From: Saprospiraceae bacterium
GTDB lineage: Bacteria > Bacteroidota > Bacteroidia > Chitinophagales > Saprospiraceae
Length of the DNA stretch: 64,000 bases
Reading direction: 5' to 3'
NCBI GenBank assembly: GCA_028279185.1
Contig: JANQSS010000081.1
Span: forward strand, 62,001-126,000
Below, piece after piece: positions 43,615 through 53,257 of this stretch (positions are counted from its first letter, which is position 1; each line of letters begins with the position of its first letter). A program made the translations under genes and the position numbers. Below the pieces are notes generated by a model. It saw only the letters and a program-made list of their open reading frames with translations. It did not search any database and was not told the origin of the DNA.

Positions 43615-46464
43615 TTAATTAGTTGGACTGCCGTGATCGATGATGTAGTTCGCGACTTTTTCCAGGTACCCCGGAGGTGGTGATTGCTCGGCAGTTTTAT
43701 TATACCGACATTCATTTTTAAATTGCCAATGTTGATTTACGCAGAACTTACACGCTCCCTCAGATCGGTGTAGCGTATTGGTGTCCTCATCAAAAGACAA
43801 ATCTCCTTTGGCAAACATATCGATCATCACATCTGCCATCGTCTTATGCGGGTCGTAATAATATTTTTCGAGCGCATCGAACAGATCGGGAGCATGCGAT
43901 TTTAATTCGGCTCGGCTTCTATCGGCTTGTACGGGATCCAGTTGAATTTCTCTATAATAATAGGTGTGTTTTTCATCTATCGGCAGGATTGTAAATCCGT
44001 TTTCCTCTGTAATGTTTTCAGTAAAATCTGGCCTGTCTGATAGTTCATTGAAGTCCGATGAACTCATGCGATATTGCGGCATGAAATTTTTATTAAATGA
44101 AAAGTGTGGTGTAATAATCAATCGTATATCATGCTTATAAGCTATTCCGTCAATTGTGAAGTCGAATCGAACGTAAACGGGTTTCTCCATATTGGTAGTT
44201 TCCCGCATTAGCGTGTAGGCATTGTCTCGCGGACGATCTGAAATCCGATCAGGGTCGACAAAATTTCCAAATACGGACTTGAACATATTCCAACTCGATT
44301 CGCTAACGACGTATAATACAGCCGGCCGAGATTGAACAATTTGTTTTACGGCCCATGCATTTTTTCGCACGCAATTATTAACAATAATTTTTAAATCACC
44401 ATCCAAAAAACCCTGATTCCAATGCGGCGAAGCACAGGCGACCATATCGATTTGTGATACATCTTCTCCAATTGCCAAGTGTGCCGATTCATATCCTTTT
44501 TCATGCTGTAGATATTCTTGAAATTGATTGAGTGATGGGACGAATTGCATATAATAACCTTGTTCTTCTTGAAGAATATTTACAGCCATTCCTCCTGGGA
44601 CAGCAACTTTTCCGGCAATAATGTCCCCCGACTTAAATTTGTTATTTGGTTCAAAAGCATCAAAGAAAACCATGTATGGAAAATCACCTTTTTCACCCGG
44701 AATTTCTATTTCCGTGTCTTCTGAGTCGCCATCATAGCGTACTTGAATTTTCCAATTTGGACTGTCATCCGGTCGATGATCACCTACGACGATACCACTT
44801 TTATCTGCGATAATTTGATTATCAGGAAGAATATAGTCTTTTACAAAATCAAGATTTAATTTTTCTTGGTAGACAGAACGATAGCGGTAATACCAGGCAT
44901 ATTTGGCCCAGGCATCTGTATTATTATCTGATGAAAAGTTGGGATATGCCCAAGGCGCACCGTTTTGTCCCGGGGCGAAAGCCGTTAGGTTTGGATTTAT
45001 ACCGAGGGTCATAATTGGAGCTTTTCGACAGCCGTCTATGATTTCGCCATTTGGAAATGCAGGTGGGCGCGTACTGCCTAAAACCCAAGGACCAACTTTT
45101 TCGTCAGTTGGAATGCTTGCTGGATAAGGGGCACTTACATCAAAATCAAAGGCTGTATAGGGGCCATATACAGGGCGAATACCATCCTGTGGCCAGAAAA
45201 AATCACATGTTCCACAAGATCTCACTTGATAGGCCAATTTAACTTCGAGCGGATCATTAGCTGTTGAGTAATCCGCTCCGCGAGTTGGATTATATACATT
45301 GCTTCCTTCGCCCGCAATCGTAGCCCATGTAGCCAATGCGCCATTAAAGCTCGAGTATAAACCAAAAGTGGTATAAATTAATCCTGACCAGTCATTTCGT
45401 ATAGAATCCGGGATTGTTGCACCACTTTTTGTTTTGCCAGGAACAATCGGATCAGAAATGTTCCGAATACAAGCGAAAGGTACATTCATTGCATTTGCTT
45501 CTCGGGCAATGACGGCGTCATCCATTTCTAAAAATGAATAGGCATCGGAATTATTTCCATTAGCTACGTAATAAAAGTCTGTCGTTAATAATGGCACATC
45601 GGTCAGTGATTGAATTTTAGGGTTGGCAAGAGCACTAGGGCTTAAGGCTTCATTGATTAGATCCGCTAGCGAAATATTATCCATGCTTGGGTCATCCGCA
45701 TGTTCAGATTTTAATTGTGAAAACAACTTCTCCAACGAATCGGGGTTTGCTACTTCATCCATCTTAAATAATAAATGCTGTTCAACATCATGTATTAATG
45801 CTGTCGCCGGATACCAGGTCGGACACCGATATGAATTTCCATTTCCGGAATCGTGAATATTTTGCGGTCGTTGTAATTTTAAAACGGCAGAGTTTGTTAT
45901 AACAGCATCGCCTAAACTTTGGTTAAGTCTGGCACCTCCGGCCGTGCCAATCGTATATACACGCAGGGCTTGTGTATCCGTGAGCAAGCATTTCATCATT
46001 GCGGAAAGGCCATCAATCCAAGGTGCATGAGCAAGGTGAGAATTAGATTTAAACAGGAGGACACGCCAGGGACGATTTGATTGATCAATTATTTGTACGA
46101 GTTGAAAATTGCCCCATAATTGTCCAGATTGTTTTTCTCCGACAAACCCTTCAGCACCCCGAGTATACGGATGCCAGTTATGTCTGAAAGCATGCGAATG
46201 CGCATTTCCTGATTTGCTGTTGTTAATAAAAACATGGTCTAGTGCGAACCATTCAGCACTTGTCCAGGTAATCACGACGTAATCGGCCTGCGGTAAGGGA
46301 TCACTTGGTTCCCGCTCGGAAATGGGAATGAGTTCTGGAGCTTTTTTATTGATTTTTGACCAATCAATTGGAGGTAAAACAGGGTTACTGATTGACGGAA
46401 TATCAGTTGTTTGCGCCACATCAAGGTGTCTTGAGTTTATAGCTGATTTTTCTAAAGATTGCAT
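43615..46464 (-). CDS. Large fusion protein: nucleoside phosphorylase domain, Cys pairs and possible UDG-like region
   Basis: The protein has 949 residues. Residues about 60-350 look like a purine-nucleoside phosphorylase/MTA-SAH nucleosidase-type domain: Y-V-V-I-T-W-T-S-A-E-W, Y-T-I-G-T-A-G-G-A, L-G-D-A-V-I-T and the closing E-M-D-D-A-V-I-A-R-E-A-N ... R-N-I-S-D-P with the catalytic Asp. A Cys pair C417-x2-C420 follows, then G-C-R-K-A-P-I-M-T-L-G-I-N-P-N (about 478-492), which faintly resembles motif I of uracil-DNA glycosylases. A second Cys set, C905-x2-C908-x10-C919, lies near the end. The middle part (about 560-880) is unrecognised. It is second in the operon, 6 bases after the DNase II gene. 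Confidence 0.75.
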   Translation of the reverse strand: MQSLEKSAINSRHLDVAQTTDIPSISNPVLPPIDWSKINKKAPELIPISEREPSDPLPQADYVVITWTSAEWFALDHVFINNSKSGNAHSHAFRHNWHPYTRGAEGFVGEKQSGQLWGNFQLVQIIDQSNRPWRVLLFKSNSHLAHAPWIDGLSAMMKCLLTDTQALRVYTIGTAGGARLNQSLGDAVITNSAVLKLQRPQNIHDSGNGNSYRCPTWYPATALIHDVEQHLLFKMDEVANPDSLEKLFSQLKSEHADDPSMDNISLADLINEALSPSALANPKIQSLTDVPLLTTDFYYVANGNNSDAYSFLEMDDAVIAREANAMNVPFACIRNISDPIVPGKTKSGATIPDSIRNDWSGLIYTTFGLYSSFNGALATWATIAGEGSNVYNPTRGADYSTANDPLEVKLAYQVRSCGTCDFFWPQDGIRPVYGPYTAFDFDVSAPYPASIPTDEKVGPWVLGSTRPPAFPNGEIIDGCRKAPIMTLGINPNLTAFAPGQNGAPWAYPNFSSDNNTDAWAKYAWYYRYRSVYQEKLNLDFVKDYILPDNQIIADKSGIVVGDHRPDDSPNWKIQVRYDGDSEDTEIEIPGEKGDFPYMVFFDAFEPNNKFKSGDIIAGKVAVPGGMAVNILQEEQGYYMQFVPSLNQFQEYLQHEKGYESAHLAIGEDVSQIDMVACASPHWNQGFLDGDLKIIVNNCVRKNAWAVKQIVQSRPAVLYVVSESSWNMFKSVFGNFVDPDRISDRPRDNAYTLMRETTNMEKPVYVRFDFTIDGIAYKHDIRLIITPHFSFNKNFMPQYRMSSSDFNELSDRPDFTENITEENGFTILPIDEKHTYYYREIQLDPVQADRSRAELKSHAPDLFDALEKYYYDPHKTMADVMIDMFAKGDLSFDEDTNTLHRSEGACKFCVNQHWQFKNECRYNKTAEQSPPPGYLEKVANYIIDHGSPTN

Positions 46465-46470
46465 TGTGTT

Positions 46471-47550
46471 TTATTTTTTCTTTTTCTTGTGAAAAGGGTT
46501 GGGGCTAATTATTTCCCAGAGACTTTTCCATAATGGAGGACACAAAAAGGCGACCGTTCCGCCGCTGCGTTTTTCTTGTGCAATGGTAAAATTGATGTCC
46601 CCCACACAGACATACTTATGTTTTTCTGATTTATCAGATATGGCAAGTTTAGCGTGGTCGTTTTCCTCTGACCACGCATACGAAGGCGAAATATTTAACG
46701 ACTTTAAATCAACACTCTTATCCCCCACGACTCGATGACTGGAATTAGCATCGGTTGCATTCGGTGTTTTGCCATGCTCCCATGTTTCGACTTCGATATT
46801 TTCGTTTAATTTAACGGCGACGAGGTCATTGTAGAAATCATCATCACCGGGTGTATCCCAATGTTTATTTTTTGAGATTGCCAGGAATTTGGTACCTGCT
46901 GCCGAATGAAACGGAACGACATCGGCGTATGGTGTGTCGCCATATTTAACATGATCCTGGAGGAGAGCGACACGTGCATCTTCTTTTTTATTTACCAGCG
47001 ATTTTGGGACGGCTGAGGACAGATAGACATTTGGCTGCTGACCGCGATACATTTCTTGCGCAATTTTTAGTGATTCGTTAGCATCTTTTAATGTCACGCA
47101 TAGGAATGTTTGTGCATTTCCAACGGCTGTATCCGGATAGCCATAAGCACCTTTTAAGGCGAATTTTGGTGTAGAGTGAATGAGCCAAAATGCCGTATTT
47201 GACTTAAAGTCAAAAGCCAGAACACCTTTTGTATGACCACGGCTAGGATTCGTAATGCCGGTTATTGGGTTTTCATCATTGTAAAAGAACCAGCCCAAGT
47301 CGTCGTTTTGCGCTGTATAGATTTGGTTTAATGTATTGGCGAGCGCGCCATCATTTTGATCAGAAACCAGGTACTTGGATAAGACCAATTTATCTCCTTG
47401 GTGGAAAGAAGAATCGAAGTACACGTATTCCGTTCCTTTAGCTTTGCTACCGTCGCTGACTATGGATTTGCCCGCTACTTTGTAGATGAACCACCAATCC
47501 ACAGACTGCCCTTCATCATTAAGGCATAACAATGATTTAGTCGTATTCAT
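46471..47550 (-). CDS. DNase II-family nuclease without signal peptide
   Basis: The protein has about 359 residues and matches animal and bacterial DNase II along its length: L-N-D-E-G-Q-S-V-D-W-W-F-I-Y-K, R-G-H-T-K-G-V-L-A-F-D, F-W-L-I-H-S-T-P-K-F (first catalytic His, about 125), G-N-A-Q-T-F-L-C-V-T-L, G-D-D-D-F-Y-N-D-L-V-A and E-N-D-H-A-K-L (second H-x-K, about 299-301), then C-V-G-D-I-N and R-S-G-G-T-V. DNase II cleaves double-stranded DNA without metal ions at acid pH. Animal enzymes are secreted or lysosomal; here no signal is visible, and the tail is Lys-rich. ATG at 47550 is preferred to TTG at 47556. First gene of the operon. Confidence 0.88.
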   Translation of the reverse strand: MNTTKSLLCLNDEGQSVDWWFIYKVAGKSIVSDGSKAKGTEYVYFDSSFHQGDKLVLSKYLVSDQNDGALANTLNQIYTAQNDDLGWFFYNDENPITGITNPSRGHTKGVLAFDFKSNTAFWLIHSTPKFALKGAYGYPDTAVGNAQTFLCVTLKDANESLKIAQEMYRGQQPNVYLSSAVPKSLVNKKEDARVALLQDHVKYGDTPYADVVPFHSAAGTKFLAISKNKHWDTPGDDDFYNDLVAVKLNENIEVETWEHGKTPNATDANSSHRVVGDKSVDLKSLNISPSYAWSEENDHAKLAISDKSEKHKYVCVGDINFTIAQEKRSGGTVAFLCPPLWKSLWEIISPNPFHKKKKK

Positions 47551-47985
47551 AACCAAAATTTTTTTAGTTATGAATATTCTGTTGGACCTATTTTATTGAA
47601 TGTAAGCGGAAATTTACCTGCACTTGCATGTGCTAGTAAAATAATGGAATAATTCAATTTAGGGTTCTGTTCGTGCATGCATTTAAGGTCAGTTAAGTGC
47701 AAAACAATCTTAAGACCACTGCTGGGGTAAGGCATAGTTCAATTGGTTTTGGACATTAAATACTATCCGGGCATATAGGGATTCGAAATATAAAGCAATT
47801 TCTGATTACATGCAAAAAAAACCGGCATAAATGTAAATTCTATTTCAATTGGGGTTGCGTGCATGAATGCTTACTTAAGATAAAAAATCAGGTCATGAAA
47901 TATGAAAAAACAACGCGGGTTGAATAAAAATACAAATGGTTAAAAGCACGCTATTCCATTGTTGGATAAAATGAACTATTGTATG
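47551..47985 (-). promoter_or_regulatory. Upstream region of the DNase II operon with four TGCATG sites
   Basis: A 435-base gap holds four copies of TGCATG in either orientation: 47625-47630, 47674-47679, 47809-47814 (as CATGCA) and 47860-47865. Two copies share TTGCATGT and the other two share CGTGCATG. In random sequence about 0.2 copies are expected. No near-consensus promoter was found. The left end also carries the 3' end region of the DUF4349 gene. The sites are candidate operators for the operon. Confidence 0.45.
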
Positions 47986-48855
47986 TTACTCCTTTCTGTT
48001 TATCATTTTTTCAATTATTCTCAACTTGTCAATTATTAACAGGACTAAGTAGACGAAAAAAGATAGGAAAAACAAGGTCAATATAATTCGTAAATAGAAT
48101 TTTATCGTCCATTCTAATGCGACTTTAACCCTATGAATGAAGCTAATTCTAGTTTCTTTTCCTTCGAGCAAGGAAAATTGAACAGTGCAGAATTCATTCT
48201 CATCATCGAAGTCACCCAGACTAACCCCCAAGTCCTGTAATTGATTTTCGATTTCCAATATTCTATTTTCCAACTGTATGTATTCCTCAATCTTTCCGCC
48301 TTTCGACTTAAGTTCCAGGAGCGAATTCCTGATTTTTTCCAATGAGGCTTTTTTGGCATTTAGCTCCTTGTATTCATTAGTCTTGTCTTTTTTGGTTATT
48401 TGTTTCGCTTGTACAGTACCTATTGCGATTAAATCACCGTATAGGGCATCAAAATTTTCGGGTGGCACACCAATTAGTAAGTTTAACTTTCTGTATCCTT
48501 TATTTCCGCTTTTTTGTTCGAACTGAACCAGGGCTTTATACTTGGCCACATGAGCTCTAGCTTGTTTTTCTTCACTATCGAATGCTGCTGATTTAGTTGA
48601 AATCTCTGCGACCTTCTCGTATTTTTGGTCAACTTTAACCAGAGATTGAGTGGCATTTGTGGATTTCACTTCATATTTCTTTGATGCGTAATTCCTCTTT
48701 ACGTTTGAAATACTTTCAAAGAATTGTGTTTGCCTTGGGTTTTGATCAACTTTTTTAGTGTAACCATAGACTAACCTAAAAACAAATAAGATTAGAAAGA
48801 TAGACAAAAGGTATCCAATTAGTTTTTTAAACCTTCTTTTAAATATTTGTTCCAT
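47986..48855 (-). CDS. DUF4349 membrane protein
   Basis: The start at 48855 gives 289 residues: a membrane helix (about 12-30), a periplasmic region with the DUF4349 pattern (L-N-L-L-I-G-V-P-P-E-N-F-D-A-L, then a coiled coil E-Y-K-E-L-N-A-K-K-A-S-L-E-K-I), and a second membrane helix (about 250-275). The family is widespread and has no defined function. An in-frame TTG at 48915 would add a poorly conserved stretch. It is the gene just upstream of the DNase II operon on the same strand, but the 435-base gap argues for separate transcription. Confidence 0.85.
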   Translation of the reverse strand: MEQIFKRRFKKLIGYLLSIFLILFVFRLVYGYTKKVDQNPRQTQFFESISNVKRNYASKKYEVKSTNATQSLVKVDQKYEKVAEISTKSAAFDSEEKQARAHVAKYKALVQFEQKSGNKGYRKLNLLIGVPPENFDALYGDLIAIGTVQAKQITKKDKTNEYKELNAKKASLEKIRNSLLELKSKGGKIEEYIQLENRILEIENQLQDLGVSLGDFDDENEFCTVQFSLLEGKETRISFIHRVKVALEWTIKFYLRIILTLFFLSFFVYLVLLIIDKLRIIEKMINRKE

Positions 48856-49109
48856 TTGTTGCTGTTTCTTAAGAAAGTGGTTTATCCTGTGATAGTATTT
48901 ACATGCATACGTCAATACACGAGCCCTGAACCGGTGATTTCAATTGGCTCTTGAAAATCGATTGATTCTACGTTAACGCATTCAGTAAACTGAGATAAAT
49001 CATGATCTATTGTGATTCAATAGCTGGATTGATAAACAAAGACACCTCCGGACAATATATCTCCAAACTCAATGACAAACCATAGCTTTGCGGCTTTGTT
49101 TCAAAACCT

Positions 49110-50471
49110 ATGGATGTACAAGATTTAGCATTGTTTGTCGACTTGGCGAAGCGGTTATTGGTCGAGGAAAAGGATCAACCCGTTGCTATCCCTATCCAAG
49201 CGGGCGAATTGTCAAATGCGATAGATATTACCCTTAGCGAGGAGGGGCTATCGCAACAAGCATTCAAGGCTGTTTTGCAAGACCTTATTAAACATACCCC
49301 GAAGACGTCGAGTAAGCGGTTCTTCAATCAATTGTTTGGTGGTAGGCGGCCGGAATCGATAGTAGCGGATTTGCTCGGAGTGCTACTTAATAATAGCATG
49401 TATACCTACAAAGTGGCTGGACCGATGGTTGGTGTCGAAAAAGAAGTCATTCGCCAAGTATGCAATATCATCGATTATCCCACGACTTCAGACGGAGCTT
49501 TTGCCAGCGGCGGATCGATGACTAATTTGATGGCAATGCTTATAGCACGTGACAGAAAAGCCCCACACGTGCGTTATGACGGACTTTCATCCAGGATGAC
49601 AGCGTATTCATCTGAAGTATCCCATTATTCCATTGAAAAAAATATGGCTTTTATCGGTATTGGTCGAAGCCAATTGCGGTTGATAAAAACCGATGAAAAA
49701 GGAAGAATGTTAGCAGCAGATCTGAATAATAAAATAGAAGAGGATAGAACAAAGGGTTTTATACCATTCTTTGTAAATACTACTGCAGGGACGACTGTTC
49801 TGGGTGCTTTTGATCCGATAAAATCAATTACGGAAGTTTGCAAAAAACACAACGTTTTTCTGCATGTGGATGGGGCATATTGTGGCGGAGTGATTTTTAG
49901 TGAAAAATACAAACATCTCGTCGATGGGTTACGTGAAACGGATTCGTTTAGTTTCAATGCACATAAAATGCTCAACACGACGTTGACTTGTTCGATACTT
50001 GTTACAAGAGAAAAAATCGATCTATACAATTCATTCGCCATCGAAGCGGATTATCTTTACCAGACGGATGCTGATGAGTTTAATTTAGGAAAAACCTCTC
50101 TTCAATGCGGACGACGAAATGATGCATTTAAATTTTGGGCATTATGGAAAGCCGTTGGCCGAAACGGACTTGCTCGTATGGTGGAAAATGAGTTTCATCT
50201 CGCCGACGTTGCCCGTAGTTATGTGTCTGAACATCCAGACTATACCTTGCATAACCAGGATCAGTCGCTCAGTGTATGTTTTAACTACAAAAATATCGAT
50301 CCTGAAATATTGTGTAAAAACTTATATGAAAAAGGATCATTAATGGTTGGACACGGCTCATTTCGGAACCAAAAGTTTGTTCGGTTGGTAACGATTAATT
50401 CAAGTAATAAAGCGGAAGATATTATTGCCTTTTTCAAAGAATTGGAGCGATTTGTGAAAGAGGAGATGTAA
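49110..50471 (+). CDS. Pyridoxal-phosphate-dependent decarboxylase (group II)
   Basis: The protein has 453 residues of the group II decarboxylase family (aspartate/glutamate/aromatic amino acid type): G-G-S-M-T-N-L-M-A near 135, F-V-N-T-T-A-G-T-T-V-L-G-A-F-D-P-I near 225, H-V-D-G-A-Y-C-G-G with the PLP-ring Asp, and F-N-A-H-K-M with the Schiff-base Lys near 290. It releases CO2 from an L-amino acid; the exact substrate is not evident. It is monocistronic and ends at a bidirectional terminator shared with the next, convergent gene. Confidence 0.93.
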   Translation: MDVQDLALFVDLAKRLLVEEKDQPVAIPIQAGELSNAIDITLSEEGLSQQAFKAVLQDLIKHTPKTSSKRFFNQLFGGRRPESIVADLLGVLLNNSMYTYKVAGPMVGVEKEVIRQVCNIIDYPTTSDGAFASGGSMTNLMAMLIARDRKAPHVRYDGLSSRMTAYSSEVSHYSIEKNMAFIGIGRSQLRLIKTDEKGRMLAADLNNKIEEDRTKGFIPFFVNTTAGTTVLGAFDPIKSITEVCKKHNVFLHVDGAYCGGVIFSEKYKHLVDGLRETDSFSFNAHKMLNTTLTCSILVTREKIDLYNSFAIEADYLYQTDADEFNLGKTSLQCGRRNDAFKFWALWKAVGRNGLARMVENEFHLADVARSYVSEHPDYTLHNQDQSLSVCFNYKNIDPEILCKNLYEKGSLMVGHGSFRNQKFVRLVTINSSNKAEDIIAFFKELERFVKEEM

Positions 50472-50573
50472 AAATTGACCTCAAAAGACCAAAAGCTTTT
50501 TCTTGAAATGAAAACCTGCAAACCAGTATTGATTGAAAAAGCGATATAGGGTGAATATTTAATAATATTCTAT

Positions 50574-50611
50574 AAAAAAAGCCGAAGCTCATTAAAACTT
50601 CGGCTTTTTTT
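50574..50611. terminator. Bidirectional rho-independent terminator
   Basis: A 7-bp stem GCCGAAG/CTTCGGC (50581-50587 and 50598-50604) with a 10-base loop is flanked by seven A on the left and seven T on the right, so it works in both directions for the convergent genes ending at 50471 and 50635. Confidence 0.92.
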
Positions 50612-50634
50612 ACATTTAGCAAGCGGTGTAATGC

Positions 50635-51819
50635 TTAGGGTTGTTTTTTTACTAGAAAAGTGTAATAGTCTTCGTCGTCTCCGGAAGTATTAACTACATC
50701 TAGTGCACGCATGGCGTAAAGTATCCCTCCTTTAGAAATGATGTAGATATCACCTTCGGAAATAGCATCGGTGGTTCCTGTAGTTAGTGTTGCCGCATTC
50801 CAAGCAGCCTCTATATCTTCATAATTATTGATCGAGTTCCAGTCTGCACTGGATGCATTTCTGAGTTCTAAGTCAGCACTACTTGAATTCAATGAGAATT
50901 TACTTTCCCATTCCCCGGCTGCATTTCCTTCGTCTCTAAAATCATAATTCGGTTCCGAGACAAAAACGGCATTAAATCCTGGGATCTGCATTGAACCAGC
51001 ATTAGGTCCGGCGAAATTCCAAAGCGTATCAGAGACAATTGTTTCAATTGGCGTTCCTAAATCCAAGTCAGCTGAAAATGCCACGCTATCACTCAAGCCT
51101 CCTTTGTCAGTTATGATTACCAGGTATGAATAGTTGCCACTGGTATCAGGTAAATCAAAGATTAATTCTTCAGTAAATCCTGTGTCGAGCGGGCTTGTCA
51201 AAGTATTGGGATTGTTTGACCAAAAAGTCATTGTGCCCAAAGTTATTCCGCGGCTTGTCTCTACTAATACCCCATTTTCATATACTGCAATGGTCTCTAA
51301 TGTGTCGGTACCCATTGACGCCACAAGTGGAATTTGCCAGACATCATTTGGAGCAACAGGGTCCCCTGTTAAATCAAGAAATGGAGGAACCATTGGGTCT
51401 TCAACCGAAACGGTAACGGATTCTGTTGTGTTGTCGTTGTTGTCCGCATCAATGATAAACGAGTAAACAGCGGATTCGCCAGCACCCAAGTCGGTTTGAA
51501 TATCGATGTTGAAGGAGAATCCATCTTTAAGAGCACCTGTTAGGGTAAGCGGGTTTAACGTCGATGAGCCGTTAATCATGATATCTGCATCATCAACAAG
51601 GTTGCCATCACGTCTTATTGTCAACGTATTCAATGGACTATCGCCGGCAGTGGCATCGACGACAACACTAAAGGATCCGTTAGATGTAATAACGACGGAC
51701 GTTCTATCAATATCGCTAACCGGTAATACAGCACCTGTGCCTGGGCCATCATCTTCACTACATGATGCCCACATAAGGGCAATGAGCAATACAGGGAATA
51801 AATTCTTCAATAGTTTCAT
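50635..51819 (-). CDS. Large surface lipoprotein with Ig-like domains
   Basis: The protein has 394 residues. The signal ends in L-M-W-A-S-C followed by S-E-D-D-G-P-G, an acidic linker often used to send lipoproteins to the cell surface in Bacteroidota. Two cadherin/Ig-like segments of about 100 residues follow (V-V-I-T-S-N-G-S-F-S-V-V-V-D-A-T; Y-S-Y-L-V-I-I-T-D-K-G-G-L-S-D-S), then a C-terminal domain (about 265-394) with F-R-D-E-G-N-A-A-G-E-W. No enzymatic motif. The function is unknown. Confidence 0.82.
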   Translation of the reverse strand: MKLLKNLFPVLLIALMWASCSEDDGPGTGAVLPVSDIDRTSVVITSNGSFSVVVDATAGDSPLNTLTIRRDGNLVDDADIMINGSSTLNPLTLTGALKDGFSFNIDIQTDLGAGESAVYSFIIDADNNDNTTESVTVSVEDPMVPPFLDLTGDPVAPNDVWQIPLVASMGTDTLETIAVYENGVLVETSRGITLGTMTFWSNNPNTLTSPLDTGFTEELIFDLPDTSGNYSYLVIITDKGGLSDSVAFSADLDLGTPIETIVSDTLWNFAGPNAGSMQIPGFNAVFVSEPNYDFRDEGNAAGEWESKFSLNSSSADLELRNASSADWNSINNYEDIEAAWNAATLTTGTTDAISEGDIYIISKGGILYAMRALDVVNTSGDDEDYYTFLVKKQP

Positions 51820-52101
51820 ATGCGAGTAGTTTTTATGTAAGATTTAATTTTTACGATTTCACCGGGCAAAAGTAGATATATTAAACAAATTGTCTATGTT
51901 TATTGTCCACTTCTATATAGACGGAATGTGCGTGATTAGTAACAGATTTATACCAAATTCTAACAGTAACCTATAACGAAGTATCGCAGACAAACGTGGC
52001 AATCAATTTGGTAAAATCATACGAAAGTCCCTTTTTTATCTATTGTTTCATTCACCTAAACAAATAGCTCTATTTCTAAGAAAAGTCAAAGTGAAATTGT
52101 A

Positions 52102-53067
52102 TTGACCATTCCGGGTAATGACATAGTCGAATTACTTGGTCAACACAACAGTAAATTAAACCTTGTAAAACGAGCTTATCCTGATGTCCAGATCAATTTT
52201 CGAGGTAATACGCTGCGTTTTAACGGTGAAAAAAAGAAGACACAAGAAGCCAAACATGTTGTCGAACTCATGCATAAGATATTGAAGAAAGAAGGGGAGT
52301 TGACGATGGATGCTATCAACGACTTGCTCGGCGGCAATAATCCTTATGAAACCTATATGTCAGGCAACAATGGTTTTACCATTTTACACGGTAGAAATGG
52401 AAAATCTATTAGAGCCCGTACGGTCAATCAGAAGCGACTTGTAGAAGCGTCTAATAATAATGATGTTGTGTTTGCGGTAGGCCCCGCCGGAACGGGTAAG
52501 ACATACACGGCAGTGGCCCTGGCCGTGCGAGCACTCAAAAACCGACTTGTGAAGAAGATAATTCTGACACGTCCTGCTGTTGAAGCTGGTGAGAGTTTAG
52601 GCTTTTTACCCGGAGATCTGAAAGATAAGATCGATCCCTATTTACGGCCGCTGTATGATTCACTTGATGACATGATCCCGGGTGAAAAGTTGGATCAGTA
52701 CATGGCCACACGCGTGATTGAAGTCGCTCCTCTGGCCTTTATGCGCGGCCGTACACTAGATAATGCCTTTATCATTCTTGATGAGGCGCAAAATGCCACG
52801 ACCTTACAAATCAAAATGTTTCTCACGCGTCTGGGCCCTTCAGCCAAATGTATCATTACGGGTGATCTTAGTCAAATTGACCTACCATTTCATCAAAAGT
52901 CTGGTCTGCGCAGATCGATACAGTTGCTTTCACATGTTAAAGGCATCGAAGTTGTCGAGCTCACTGCCGACGATGTAGTACGTCATCGATTGGTTAAGGA
53001 AATCATTATTCAGTACAATAAGGATGACGAACGGCGACGTGAACACAGGCGGAAAGAGCAGGAATAG
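52102..53067 (+). CDS. phoH: PhoH-family ATPase
   Basis: The protein has about 321 residues: an N-terminal KH-like part ([11 protein letters not shown]), and a P-loop ATPase with [11 protein letters not shown] and the Walker [10 protein letters not shown]. PhoH proteins are RNA-related ATPases, often linked to YbeY and rRNA maturation. No ATG is found: the listed start is TTG at 52102, while the frame is open to 52060 and the upstream residues ([10 protein letters not shown]) fit the family N-terminus, so a rare start such as ATT at 52072 is possible. Confidence 0.93.
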   Translation: MTIPGNDIVELLGQHNSKLNLVKRAYPDVQINFRGNTLRFNGEKKKTQEAKHVVELMHKILKKEGELTMDAINDLLGGNNPYETYMSGNNGFTILHGRNGKSIRARTVNQKRLVEASNNNDVVFAVGPAGTGKTYTAVALAVRALKNRLVKKIILTRPAVEAGESLGFLPGDLKDKIDPYLRPLYDSLDDMIPGEKLDQYMATRVIEVAPLAFMRGRTLDNAFIILDEAQNATTLQIKMFLTRLGPSAKCIITGDLSQIDLPFHQKSGLRRSIQLLSHVKGIEVVELTADDVVRHRLVKEIIIQYNKDDERRREHRRKEQE

Positions 53068-53238
53068 CTGTCACAAAGAAAGAATTCAGTAAACGGTTTT
53101 CATTGCCTACTGCAACTGAGGGGCCTAGATCAAAGGATAACTTTGATTAAGGAGCGCTGATTCCATGAAATTTTCGAGTATACACTTTGTTTGGCATTAA
53201 AACCAACACTTTTTTGAAATTATGAATTTTTTATTTAA

Positions 53239-53248
53239 TTTAGCTAAA
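53239..53248. promoter_or_regulatory. Possible MarR operator
   Basis: A perfect 10-base palindrome TTTAGCTAAA lies 9 bases before the VOC start codon, followed by a further CTAAAT. MarR proteins bind such sites and commonly control their own operon; this is inference. Confidence 0.3.
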
Positions 53249-53257
53249 CTAAATAAA

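Noticed and set aside
44903-45242. Antisense frames within the phosphorylase fusion gene
   Set aside because: They mirror the real gene in other phases and have no independent features.
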